Shown in pieces: positions 1 through 8,939 of a stretch of 14,294 nucleotides of DNA. Source of the stretch: Actinomycetota bacterium (GTDB lineage Bacteria > Actinomycetota > Thermoleophilia > Gaiellales > Gaiellaceae); contig JACDAS010000053.1 of NCBI GenBank assembly GCA_013695295.1, positions 1 through 14,294 on the forward strand. Reading direction: 5' to 3'. Under the pieces are notes generated by a model that saw only the letters and a program-made list of their open reading frames with translations, was not told where the DNA came from and did no database searches. Each line of letters opens with the position of its first letter. Within the stretch, counting starts at the first letter, position 1. Made by a program: the position numbers and the translations under genes.

Positions 1-607
1 TGCCGGGCCCGGGCGCGCACGCCACCGCCTCGTATCCGGCGGCCCTGGCCCAGGCCAGTGCGGCGGCGACCGTGACGAAGTCGAGGTCGCCGTCGAGGCA
101 CGCGCCCGCGGCCGCCGCCACGGCGAGCAGGCCACGCTGCTTGAGGGCGCGCACCGCGTCGGAGAGCGAGACCGGCAGCGCGCCTCCCTGAAGCTGCACG
201 TACGCAACGCGCAGGTCCGGCCCCAACCCGGCGCAGACGGGCGCGAGCTGGCTATGGAGGGAGCAGCACACCACCGGCAGGCCGTCCAGCCGCTCCGCGA
301 GGCGCTCCGACTCCTCCGCGTGCGGGACGGCGACCTGCAGCGGCGTGTATGGCAGCTTGATCACGTGCGCGCCCTCGGTCGGCGGGAGCCCGAGCCCGCG
401 GGTCAGGTTCGCGTAGAGCACGTCGAAGCCGCCCGAGCCGAGCCCGAGGTCGAGAGCCTGGACGTTGACGAGGACGTCGTCGCCGAGGGCCACGGGTCCC
501 GTCAGCCGCGGGTAGGCCACGCTCGGGCGCGCGTCGACCTCGAGCCGGACCAGCTCCTCGAGCTGCTCGACGATCGCGGAGACCTGCCCGCGCCGGAGGC
601 TAAGCAC
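1..607 (-). CDS. DUF3866 family protein, C-terminus beyond left edge
   Basis: An open minus-strand frame of 202 codons runs off the left edge. The translation matches the conserved core of the DUF3866 family as I know it: AYPRLTGPV (31-39), DLGLGSGGFDV (53-63), ANLTRGLG (66-73), IKLPYTPLQ (83-91), PVVCCSLHSQLAPVCA (111-126), YVQLQGGALPVSLSD (136-150) and the start of the C-terminal block ending in PG. No biochemical function is established for the family and I do not assign one. The chosen start is GTG at 607-605, which gives the N-terminus MLSLRRGQV and overlaps the end of the preceding peptidase gene by 8 bases, so translation is probably coupled. The frame shows no internal stop. Family membership is fairly secure; the exact start is less so. 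Confidence 0.85.
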   Translation of the reverse strand, partial: MLSLRRGQVSAIVEQLEELVRLEVDARPSVAYPRLTGPVALGDDVLVNVQALDLGLGSGGFDVLYANLTRGLGLPPTEGAHVIKLPYTPLQVAVPHAEESERLAERLDGLPVVCCSLHSQLAPVCAGLGPDLRVAYVQLQGGALPVSLSDAVRALKQRGLLAVAAAAGACLDGDLDFVTVAAALAWARAAGYEAVACAPGPG

Positions 608-1709
608 GCGCGGCGTCGAGGAGCGCGAGCGTCACTCGGACCATGCCGTGGAGGTCGGCGACGGCGATGTGCTCGTCGGAGGTGTGGATGCTGGCCATGC
701 CGTTCGCGAGGTTCACGCAGGCGAGTCCGCGCTCGTTGAAGACGTTCGCGTCGGCGCCGCCGCCGCTGTAGCCGAGGCGCGGTGCGTAGCCGCAGTGCTC
801 GAGCGCCGAGCATGCGAGCCGCACAGGCTCGTCCGCGGCCCGGAACCGGTAGCCGCTGAAGCTCTTGCGCACGGTCGTCTCGACCTCGCACTCCTCCACT
901 CCGGCGGCGAATGTGAACGCATCGAGCATCTCCTGGACGAGGGCGGCCAGCTTCTCCTTGTCCTGCGACCTGGCCTCGGCGACGAAACTGCACCACTCCG
1001 GGACGATGTTCGCAGCGCTGCCGCCTGCGATCAGGCCGACGTTCGCGGTCGTCTCCTCGTCGAGCCGCCCGAGCCGTAGGTCGGCAATCGCCCGCGCGGC
1101 GGCGGCGATCGACGAGCGCCCCTCTTCCGGAGCCATGCCCGAGTGGGCGGCCCGGCCGTGGAATCGGACCTCCATCGACCGGGCGTGCGGCGCGCCGAGG
1201 ATCACCTCCCCGATCGGCCCCGACTGGTCGTAAACGAAGCCGACGCGGGCCCGGAGCCTCGTGTGGTCGAAGGCCCCGGCTCCGAGCAGCCCGACCTCCT
1301 CCTTCTGCGTGAAGAGGAGCTCGAGGCCGGCGTGCGGACGGTCTTCCTCGACGACGTGCCGGACCCCTTCGAGCATCGCGGCGACGGCCGACTTGTCGTC
1401 GGCGCCGAGGATCGTGCCGGCGGAGTTGCGAACGACACCGTCCTCGACGACGGGCTCGATCGCGCCCTGCGGCGGCACGGTGTCCAGGTGCGCGCAGAGA
1501 AAGAGCGGCGTCCCGGGCGCGGTCGGCTCGAGGCGGCAGAGAAGGTTCCCGGCGCTCGAGCCGATGCGCGGCCCCGCGTCGTCCTCGTCGACACTGAGAT
1601 CCAGCTCGCGCAGGTAGGCCGTCACCCGGTCGGCCACCGCCCGCTCCTCGCCCGGCGGGCTGGGCAGCGCGGCCAGCTCCGAGAAGAGCGAGACGACGTC
1701 CGGCGGCAC
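600..1709 (-). CDS. M20 family zinc metallopeptidase (PepT-like)
   Basis: This 369-residue protein is a probable cytosolic di-zinc aminopeptidase or deacylase of peptidase family M20, closest in feel to the peptidase T/PepT-like branch. The metal site is complete: AHLDTV (H74, D76), LGADDKSA (D104), the catalytic pair in QKEEVG (E137, E138), D161 in VYDQSG, and H342 in IHTSDEH. The dimerisation/lid segment contains GRAAHSG with H189. There is no signal peptide. The start is GTG at 1709, with AGGA about 8 bases upstream; it lies 31 bases downstream of pyrG, the widest gap in this operon. Its stop overlaps the DUF3866 start. The substrate cannot be read from the sequence: tripeptidase, carboxypeptidase and N-acyl-amino-acid hydrolase are all possible within M20. 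Confidence 0.9.
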   Translation of the reverse strand: MPPDVVSLFSELAALPSPPGEERAVADRVTAYLRELDLSVDEDDAGPRIGSSAGNLLCRLEPTAPGTPLFLCAHLDTVPPQGAIEPVVEDGVVRNSAGTILGADDKSAVAAMLEGVRHVVEEDRPHAGLELLFTQKEEVGLLGAGAFDHTRLRARVGFVYDQSGPIGEVILGAPHARSMEVRFHGRAAHSGMAPEEGRSSIAAAARAIADLRLGRLDEETTANVGLIAGGSAANIVPEWCSFVAEARSQDKEKLAALVQEMLDAFTFAAGVEECEVETTVRKSFSGYRFRAADEPVRLACSALEHCGYAPRLGYSGGGADANVFNERGLACVNLANGMASIHTSDEHIAVADLHGMVRVTLALLDAARA

Positions 1710-1740
1710 ACCCCGGATCCTAGAGGGGGGCCGCTTCCGG

Positions 1741-3383
<1,643 letters not shown>

Positions 3384-3387
<4 letters not shown>

Positions 3388-4628
3388 GGCAGTCGTCCCC
3401 AGGCGTCGAGCGCTCGCAGCCCCGGCGTCCTCTCGATCAGCGCCCCCAGGGAGCGGCGCTCACCGAGGAGGTTCAGCGCCGCCAGGCTTCCGATCGCCAG
3501 CCAACGCCCCCGGGCACTCAACCTCGCCACGGAAGCGAAACCTAGCACGGCGCCGAGCGCGTTCGAGCCCCCGTCCCCCAGCATCGTCACCTCGCGGAGA
3601 TCGTAGGGGCCGAGCAGGACGGCCACCGCGGCGTAAGGCGCGACGGGCCCGCGAACCGCCCCGGCGCCGGCGAGGAAGGCCTTGAGCGCTCGCCCCGGCC
3701 TCGTGTCCAGCAGGTTGAGCGAGTTGGCAGACAGGCCGACGAGGAGCGCCGCGGAGAGCGAGCGAGTCGCCGCGAGCCCCACCGCAGGGATCGCGACGAG
3801 CTTCAGCACCCCCGTCGTCCGCCCGCGAGCGAGGTGCGCGCGCCAGCCTCGCTCAGGGCCCGACCAGAGGTCGTCGGCGAGCCCGACGAGCGCGACGAGT
3901 GCGACGCTCGCGCCGAGCCGCGGTGCCGCTCGAGCGCCCCCCAGGGCGACAACCCAGCCCACGAGCGGCAGCCGCAGGCCGCGGTGGTTGACGGAGAGCG
4001 GCCCGAGCCCGGCGAGGACATCGCGGAGCTGCCGGCCGCGGTGCACGAAGCCGACGGCATCGCGGCCGGTCGCGCGGTGGCGCAGGTCCAGCCGGATCTC
4101 CTGCACGCCGAGCCCCGCCCGAGCCGCGTCGAGGGTCATCCGGAGGTCGCAGCCGAACCCGGGAGCGAGCGGGAAGCAACGCTCCCTCACCTCGACGTCG
4201 AGCGCGCGCTGACCCGAGAGCGGCTCCCCCGCCTCGACGGCGGCGAGCCGCCGCAGGGCTGCGCGCCCAAGACCCTTGACGAGTCCGAACCCGCCGCCCT
4301 GCCGCTCGGCGAAGGCCGCGATCGCGAGCGAGGCCGTCGAGTCGAGCAGGGGACGGAGGTCTCCGACGAGGTCGGCGTCGCAGAGGAGGAGCGGGCCGGG
4401 AGGGGCGGCACGCTCTGCGAGGCTCAGCGCCTGGCCCTTTCCGCGGCGGGGAAGGCGGAGAACGCGCGCTCCTGCGCGCTCGGCCGCGTCGGCCGTCCCG
4501 TCGCGTGAGCCGTCGTCCGCCACGATCACCTCTGCCGCCGGAAACGAGCCCCGAAGCGCGCGGACGGTCTGCCCGATCCGCGGCTCCTCGTCGCGCGCGG
4601 CGACGAGGATCGCGACCGGCTCAGCCAC
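3384..4628 (-). CDS. GT2 glycosyltransferase fused to a short MraY/WecA-like membrane domain
   Basis: Two domains lie in one 414-residue frame. Residues 1-210 are a GT-A/GT2 glycosyltransferase: VAARDEE near the start, VIVADDGSRDGT (34-45), the DxD metal site CDADL (83-87), the acceptor-side FGCDLRMTLDAARAGL (158-173), and RHRATGRDAVGFVHRGRQ (183-200). Residues from about 214 resemble polyprenol-phosphate phosphosugar transferases: NHRGLRLP, VGLADDLW (D252, D253), RTTGVLKLV, NSLNLLDTRPGRALKAF (302-318) and MLGDGGSNALGA (349-360), within several hydrophobic segments. The second half is short (about 200 residues against 320-360 for MraY) and lacks the first membrane helices. Start is GTG, overlapping steB by 8 bases. 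I infer envelope glycan or lipid-linked sugar synthesis; donor and acceptor are unknown. Both domain calls are good, and the fusion is read directly from an uninterrupted frame. Confidence 0.85.
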
Positions 4629-5511
4629 CCGCCTGGGACGGGACGGGGTCGACCGGCGGCAGCAGGCTGTCGGCCGTGGGCTTGACGCCGTAGCGCCCGG
4701 GCCGACCGCCCGCGAGCAGGACCGCGAGCGCTAGGCGTCCGGGCGCCGTATCCACGTCGTCGACGCTCGAGATCCCGCGACGCTTCCACGTCTCCACCGC
4801 CGACAGCTCGCCGGTCGAGCCCTCGACGCCGACCACCGGGAATCCCGGCGAGGCGAGGCCGGTGTAGAAGCCGCGGAGAAAGCGGGCTGTCGCCCCGCGC
4901 TGGGGCAGAGCCGTCCGGACGACGACGACCGCGTCGGCGGCGAGTGCCTCGTTGCCGGATCGCTCCTCCACGAGCGTCCGCTGCAGCGCGTTCCAGAGCG
5001 GCGTCGTGCCACCCAGCACGAACTCGACCGCAAGCGCCGTGCCGAGCTCCGCGACCCGCCTGTCGCCGGCGTAGGCGACGAGTGCCGGGCGAGCGGCGAG
5101 GGCACGCCGCACGGCCTTCAGGTCGAGCGGCACCTTCAGCGCCCGCAGGCGGAGGAGTCCGACGGCACCACCGTCGACGAGCGAGTCCTGCACGGCCGCT
5201 CGGAGGTCGGGATCGACGGAGCCGACGAAGACCACGGCGACGCGCACCCCGCGCAGCCGGTCGGTCATCAGCGCTCCGTAGGTGCCGTCGATGAACTCCC
5301 TCCCCGCCCCCTGCGAGCGGGTGAGGAAGACGATCCGCCGCTCGGCCTGCTCGAGCCGCTGCTCGAGCGCCGCCTTGTCCTTGCGGAGGAGGTCCCGCTC
5401 CGACTTCGCGACGACGTCCTGCGTCGAGATGCCGACGCCGACGAGGATCCCGATGATCAGGGCGAGGAACACCGCCGCCAGCGAGGCGACGTGGTAGCGG
5501 AGATCGAACAT
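4621..5511 (-). CDS. steB: SteB/MctB family membrane-anchored protein ('copper transporter' family)
   Basis: This 296-residue protein has the family layout. A short cytoplasmic start MFDLRYHVASL is followed by one membrane helix (about 9-29, rich in A, V, L and I), a coiled coil (about 37-63, KDKAALEQRLEQAERR) and an extracytoplasmic alpha/beta domain (VAVVFVGSVD at 91-100 onward). Mycobacterial MctB (Rv1698) was linked to copper; corynebacterial SteB acts with SteA in cell separation. The position between steA and pyrG argues for the SteB role, and I see no Cys or Met metal-binding cluster. ATG start, with GGGGAAG 9 bases upstream. It is the first gene of the second transcription unit, after a terminator and a 210-bp gap. 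The family call is strong; the function is inferred from homology and position. Confidence 0.88.
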   Translation of the reverse strand: MFDLRYHVASLAAVFLALIIGILVGVGISTQDVVAKSERDLLRKDKAALEQRLEQAERRIVFLTRSQGAGREFIDGTYGALMTDRLRGVRVAVVFVGSVDPDLRAAVQDSLVDGGAVGLLRLRALKVPLDLKAVRRALAARPALVAYAGDRRVAELGTALAVEFVLGGTTPLWNALQRTLVEERSGNEALAADAVVVVRTALPQRGATARFLRGFYTGLASPGFPVVGVEGSTGELSAVETWKRRGISSVDDVDTAPGRLALAVLLAGGRPGRYGVKPTADSLLPPVDPVPSQAGG

Positions 5512-5520
5512 CGTCAGCTA

Positions 5521-5527
5521 CTTCCCC
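5521..5527 (-). promoter_or_regulatory. Ribosome binding site of steB
   Basis: On the minus strand this reads GGGGAAG and ends 9 bases before the ATG at 5511. It supports that start and independent translation of steB as the first gene of its transcript. Confidence 0.6.
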
Positions 5528-5680
5528 GGATAAGACGCATCTGGCCTGGGCTGACCGCTTGGCTTCCAGCGAGACAGTACCGCCCCGCGCCCGGGCTGCC
5601 CGTGCGGGATCCGCACCGGGGGCGGCCGGAGTCGGGCTCTGCCCGGCGGGAGGCCAAGGGTGGCTGGCAGCGGAGGACGC
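5528..5680 (-). promoter_or_regulatory. Presumed promoter/leader region of the steB-pyrG unit
   Basis: This is the non-coding part of the only gap over 50 bp in the window, between the terminator of the upstream operon and steB. Because the upstream unit is terminated, a promoter for steB onward is expected here. I cannot point to a convincing -35/-10 pair: TACTGT on the minus strand (5579-5574) fits a loose TANNNT -10 but has no TTGACA-like partner. A small hairpin, gtgcgg/ccgcac with a 3-base loop, lies at 5602-5616. No ORF or RNA gene is apparent. Confidence 0.35.
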
Positions 5681-5723
5681 AAAAGAGGGGGGAGCGTGGG
5701 GGAACTCTGGGTTCCCCCACGCT
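5681..5723 (-). terminator. Hairpin terminator after the SRPBCC gene
   Basis: A perfect 12-bp inverted repeat, agcgtgggggaa (5693-5704) and ttcccccacgct (5712-5723), encloses a 7-base loop. Read on the minus strand, the stem is followed by CCCCCC and then TCTTTT (5686-5681). The T-run is displaced by the C-run, so it is not a textbook intrinsic terminator. The plus-strand side has no T tract, so the orientation matches the minus-strand operon. The stem begins inside the TAG stop of the SRPBCC gene (5724-5722). It probably ends the long accC-steA transcript. Confidence 0.8.
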
Positions 5724-6141
5724 AAGTAGCCGCCGTCTGGCAGAGGTCGCGCAGGCGTTCAAGGGCCCGGCGCGCGAGCGAGCGCCGGAAGCCGACGAGC
5801 CACGGAGCCGAGACGGAGAGCGTCGCGCGCGTCGAGTCCGCGTCGGTGCCCTCGAGGCTCAACTCGACGTCGAGCCGGTCGCTCGTCAGGTGCCAGGCGA
5901 GGAACTCCGGCTCTCGCACCTCGCGCACGAGCAGCATCCCGGCGGCGGCCGGGGGGCGCAGGAGCCCCGGGCGGGCACCGTAGCGAACCTTCCACCGCGC
6001 ACCCTCGACGAGCCCCCGACGATCGGGCTCGACGGCGACGACCCCGGGCCACCAGTCGGGCAGGTGGTGCGGCTCGGCGACGAAGCGCCAGGCGTCCGGC
6101 CTGGCGGCCAGGAGGGATACGGTCGCCTGCGAGCGCGGCAT
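5722..6141 (-). CDS. SRPBCC (START-like) domain protein
   Basis: This 139-residue protein covers a single helix-grip SRPBCC (polyketide cyclase/START-like) domain. Residues 1-25 give the first strand and helix (ATVSLLAARPDAWRFVAEP). HLPDWWPGV (26-34) is the typical D-W-W-P turn of this superfamily. GARWKVRYG, LAWHLTSDRLDVELSLEG and TRATLSVSAPW form the antiparallel strands, and RRSLARRALERLRDL forms the long C-terminal helix. Such domains bind hydrophobic ligands, but neither ligand nor enzymatic activity can be told from sequence. ATG start, 12 bases after the steA stop; last gene before the terminator. It splits the steA-steB pair that is adjacent in corynebacteria and mycobacteria. There is no signal peptide, so it is probably cytosolic. 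The fold call is good; the specific function is unknown. Confidence 0.8.
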   Translation of the reverse strand: MPRSQATVSLLAARPDAWRFVAEPHHLPDWWPGVVAVEPDRRGLVEGARWKVRYGARPGLLRPPAAAGMLLVREVREPEFLAWHLTSDRLDVELSLEGTDADSTRATLSVSAPWLVGFRRSLARRALERLRDLCQTAAT

Positions 6142-6153
6142 TCCGGACCGGCC

Positions 6154-7293
6154 CTACCCGAGCCCGAGCAGCTCGCGCAGGCGCAGGACGAGCGCCTGGA
6201 TCACCTGTCGCAGCCCCGGCGAGGCTGCGACGGCGACGGTGATCGCGCCGAGGCCGGCGAGCGTCACCGCCACCAAGGGGCCGAGGCCAACCTGCCGGCT
6301 CGAGAGGCGGGAGACCCCCTTGGCGTCGACGAGGATCTCGCCGACCAGTAACCGGGTGACGAAGGTCGAGGACATCCCCTCGCGGTCCCGCTCGAGGAAC
6401 TCGATCAGGTTGAGGTGCGTGCCCACCGCGACGATCAGCTCCGCACCCTTCTCGTAGGCGAGGAGCAGGGCGAGGTCCTCGCTGATCCCCGGCGCCGCCA
6501 CGATCTCGTGCGCCGCTTCCAGACGGGTCGCGCGCGCGGCCCCGGGAGCGCCCGAGCCGTCCGCATAGCCGTGGACGAGGAGCTCGGCGCCCCCTTTCAG
6601 CGTCGCGTCCGAGACCGAGTCCATGTCCCCGACGATCACGTCCGGGCGGTAGCCGGCCTCGACGAGCGCGTCGGCGCCCCCGTCGACCCCGATCAGCACC
6701 GGCTTGAAGTCCCGGATGTAGGGCCTGACCATCCGCAGGTCGCGCTTGTGGCCCGGGCCGCGCGCGACCACGAGGGCGTGCCGGTCGCGAAACCGCGTCC
6801 GTAGCGGCGGGAAGTCGATCCCTTCCGAGAGCAGGTTGCCCTCCTCGCGCAGGTAGCGCATCGTGTTGTCGGCGAAGGCCTCGAGCGCCTGGGTCACGCG
6901 GCCGCGCTGCTCGCCGAGGGCCTCCTCGAGCTCACGCTCGGACAGCACCCGCCCCGAGGCGAGGCAGGTGCCGTTCCGGAAGAGGCTGCCCCCGCGGACG
7001 GTGATGGCTTCCCCCTCGCGCACCGCCTCGAAAAGATCCGACCCGGGCGCGTCGATCAGCCGCACGCCACCCCGCACGAGCAGGAGCGGGCCGGGGTTCG
7101 GGAACCGGCCCGTCTGCGAGGGAGCGGTGTTGACGACGACGCGGACCCCTGACTCGAGCAGCTCCTCGGCCGAGACGCGGTCGAGGTCGGAGTGGTCGAC
7201 GATCGCGATGTCGTCGGCCTCGAGTCGGCGGACGAGCTGCTTCGTGCGCCGGTCGAGCCGCGCCCGGCCGGTGAACTCGACGAAGGTGCTCAT
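6154..7293 (-). CDS. steA: SteA-like cytokinetic ring protein (thiamine pyrophosphokinase-like fold)
   Basis: This 379-residue protein is related to SteA of Corynebacterium (Rv1697 in M. tuberculosis), a factor in daughter-cell separation that works with SteB. The N-terminal part (about 1-165) includes VVVNTAPSQTGRFPNPGP (52-69). The middle part resembles thiamine pyrophosphokinase: VLIGVDGGADAL (199-210), PDVIVGDMDSVSD (217-229) and GISEDLALLLAYEKGA (269-284). A single C-terminal membrane helix (about 337-358) is followed by a short basic amphipathic helix (LRQVIQALVLRLREL). The role is therefore probably at the cytoplasmic face of the membrane rather than in thiamine metabolism. The start overlaps the recN stop as ATGA (4 bases), indicating coupled translation. 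Database labels of thiamine pyrophosphokinase for such proteins are likely misleading. The family call is strong; the division role is by homology. Confidence 0.9.
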   Translation of the reverse strand: MSTFVEFTGRARLDRRTKQLVRRLEADDIAIVDHSDLDRVSAEELLESGVRVVVNTAPSQTGRFPNPGPLLLVRGGVRLIDAPGSDLFEAVREGEAITVRGGSLFRNGTCLASGRVLSERELEEALGEQRGRVTQALEAFADNTMRYLREEGNLLSEGIDFPPLRTRFRDRHALVVARGPGHKRDLRMVRPYIRDFKPVLIGVDGGADALVEAGYRPDVIVGDMDSVSDATLKGGAELLVHGYADGSGAPGAARATRLEAAHEIVAAPGISEDLALLLAYEKGAELIVAVGTHLNLIEFLERDREGMSSTFVTRLLVGEILVDAKGVSRLSSRQVGLGPLVAVTLAGLGAITVAVAASPGLRQVIQALVLRLRELLGLG

Positions 7294-8939
7294 CCCGCAG
7301 GCGGGCCCTCGCGCACCGAGACAAGCTCGAGGAACTCCCGGCCGCCGAGCATCCGCTCCAGCTCGTCGCGGCGGTCCGTCCCCACGAGCCGCTCGATGCG
7401 GGTGTGGGTCGGGTCGCCGGGGACCTTCTCGACGCGGAAGTGCCGGTCCGCGAGGCTCGCGATCTGCGGCAGGTGGGTGATCGTGACGACCTGCGCCGTC
7501 TTCGCGAGCCTGGCGAGCGCCTGGCCCACCGCGTTCGCAGTCTGCCCTCCGATGCCGGCGTCGATCTCGTCGAAAACGATCGTCTGGCCACCCCCGACGG
7601 CCGCGATCGCAAGCGCGACGCGGGAGAGCTCGCCCCCGGAGGCGGTCTCGGCAACCGGCGCGAAGGGAAGGCCCGGGTTCGGGCGGATCAGAAACGAGAC
7701 GGCGTCCGCGCCCGCGGGGCCGGGCTCGCGCTCGGCCAGCTCGGCCCGGAACTCTCCCTCCCCCATGCCGATCCCGCGGAGCTCGGCCGCCACCGCGTCG
7801 GCGAACGGTCCCGCCGCAGCTCGCCGGGTCTCGCGGAGCGTGCCGGTGACCGCGTCAAACCGTGCCTGTGCGGCCGCGACCGCCTCGGCCGCGACCCGGG
7901 TCGGATCGAGCCCGGCGTCGAGCGCCTCGAGCTCCACGCGGGCCTCTGCTGCGCGTGCCAGCAGAGTCTCGTAGCTGTCGGCGCCGAAGCGTCGGCGCGC
8001 CGTGGCGATCCGGTCGAGCGAAGCCTCGACCTCCTCCAGCCGGACGGGATCGGCTTCGAGCGAGGCGAGGAACGAGCGCAGCGCCGCGGCCGTCTCACGC
8101 AGGCCGAGCTCGGCCTCACGCAGCTCGCTCGCGAGCGGCGGCAGCTCCGGCGCGAGCTCCTCGACCTGCGCGAGCGCCCGCTCCGCGAGCGCCACCTGGC
8201 CCGTGGCGCCGCTTCCCTCCTCCGGCGTGAGCGCCTCCGCCGCAGCGATCGCGGCCTGGGCGAGCTCGGTGACGTGGCGGAGGCGCTCCCGCTCGGCCCG
8301 AAGCGACTCGTCGAGCCCCGGCTCGAGCCCCTCGGTGTCCTCGACGAGGGCGCGGAGCTCCCTGATCCGCTCCTGCGTTCCCGCTTCCCCCTGCGCAGCC
8401 TCGTGGAGCCGCCTCGTGGCTGCGGACAGCTCGGCCCAGGCCGCCCGCGCGTCGACGCGCCGGCGGCTCTGCTCGTCGCCGGCGAAGCTGTCGAGCACGT
8501 CGAGCTGGTAAGAGGGGCGTCCGAGGCGACGCTGCTCGAACTGCCCCGACATCGAGACGAGGCGCTCCGCGGCCGCCGCCACGTCCTCCCGCGCTGCCGT
8601 GCGCCCCCACGCGTACGCCCGCGTCCGGCCGTCCGCGAACACGCGGCGCGCGAGCACGAGGCTTTCCTCGTCCGCGGGCCGGAGCTCGGCCAGGCGCTCG
8701 AGCTCCGGCTCGCCGGCGAGCGCCGCGGGGACCTCGAGCTCGGCCTCCACATACGCCTCGGGCCCGTCGCTGCCGACGAGGCCGGGATCCCCCCGCGCCC
8801 CGAGCAGCAACCCGATCGCCTGCGCGAGGATCGTCTTTCCCGCGCCGGTCTCGCCCGTGATCGCGTTCAGCCCCGGGGCGAGCTCGAGCTCAGCCGCGCG
8901 GATCAGCACGAGGTTCTCGATCCGGAGCCTAAGCAACAA
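7290..8939 (-). CDS. recN: DNA repair protein RecN
   Basis: RecN is an SMC-like ATPase acting on DNA double-strand breaks in recombinational repair. The 549 residues show the full family layout: N-terminal RIENLVLI and Walker A GETGAGKT (29-36); a long Ala/Glu/Arg-rich coiled-coil middle (about 150-370); then the ABC signature SGGELS (434-439), Walker B IVFDEID (about 454-460) with GIGGQTA following, and the switch histidine in ITHLPQIA. The start is TTG at 8939, directly followed by a second TTG at 8936; either would overlap nadK by 8-11 bases. No ATG or GTG lies before the conserved N-terminus. The stop overlaps the steA start. The gene is in the conserved tlyA-nadK-recN order of Actinomycetota. 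The identification is secure; the exact start is uncertain by one codon. Confidence 0.97.
   Translation of the reverse strand: MLLRLRIENLVLIRAAELELAPGLNAITGETGAGKTILAQAIGLLLGARGDPGLVGSDGPEAYVEAELEVPAALAGEPELERLAELRPADEESLVLARRVFADGRTRAYAWGRTAAREDVAAAAERLVSMSGQFEQRRLGRPSYQLDVLDSFAGDEQSRRRVDARAAWAELSAATRRLHEAAQGEAGTQERIRELRALVEDTEGLEPGLDESLRAERERLRHVTELAQAAIAAAEALTPEEGSGATGQVALAERALAQVEELAPELPPLASELREAELGLRETAAALRSFLASLEADPVRLEEVEASLDRIATARRRFGADSYETLLARAAEARVELEALDAGLDPTRVAAEAVAAAQARFDAVTGTLRETRRAAAGPFADAVAAELRGIGMGEGEFRAELAEREPGPAGADAVSFLIRPNPGLPFAPVAETASGGELSRVALAIAAVGGGQTIVFDEIDAGIGGQTANAVGQALARLAKTAQVVTITHLPQIASLADRHFRVEKVPGDPTHTRIERLVGTDRRDELERMLGGREFLELVSVREGPPAG

Noticed and set aside
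254..739. Plus-strand frame in the left 700 bases as the gene for that region
   Set aside because: The minus strand of the same region is an open, motif-rich DUF3866 frame continuing past the edge, overlapping the M20 peptidase gene in normal operon fashion.
1710..1740. Gap between pyrG and the M20 peptidase as a terminator or promoter
   Set aside because: Only short ccgg repeats are present, with no stable stem followed by a T tract and no -10/-35 match. It looks like an ordinary within-operon spacer.
5593..5625. Small gtgcgg/ccgcac hairpin in the steB leader as a riboswitch or second terminator
   Set aside because: The stem has six pairs with a 3-base loop and no T tract. Such repeats are common by chance in GC-rich DNA, and no riboswitch core is recognisable.
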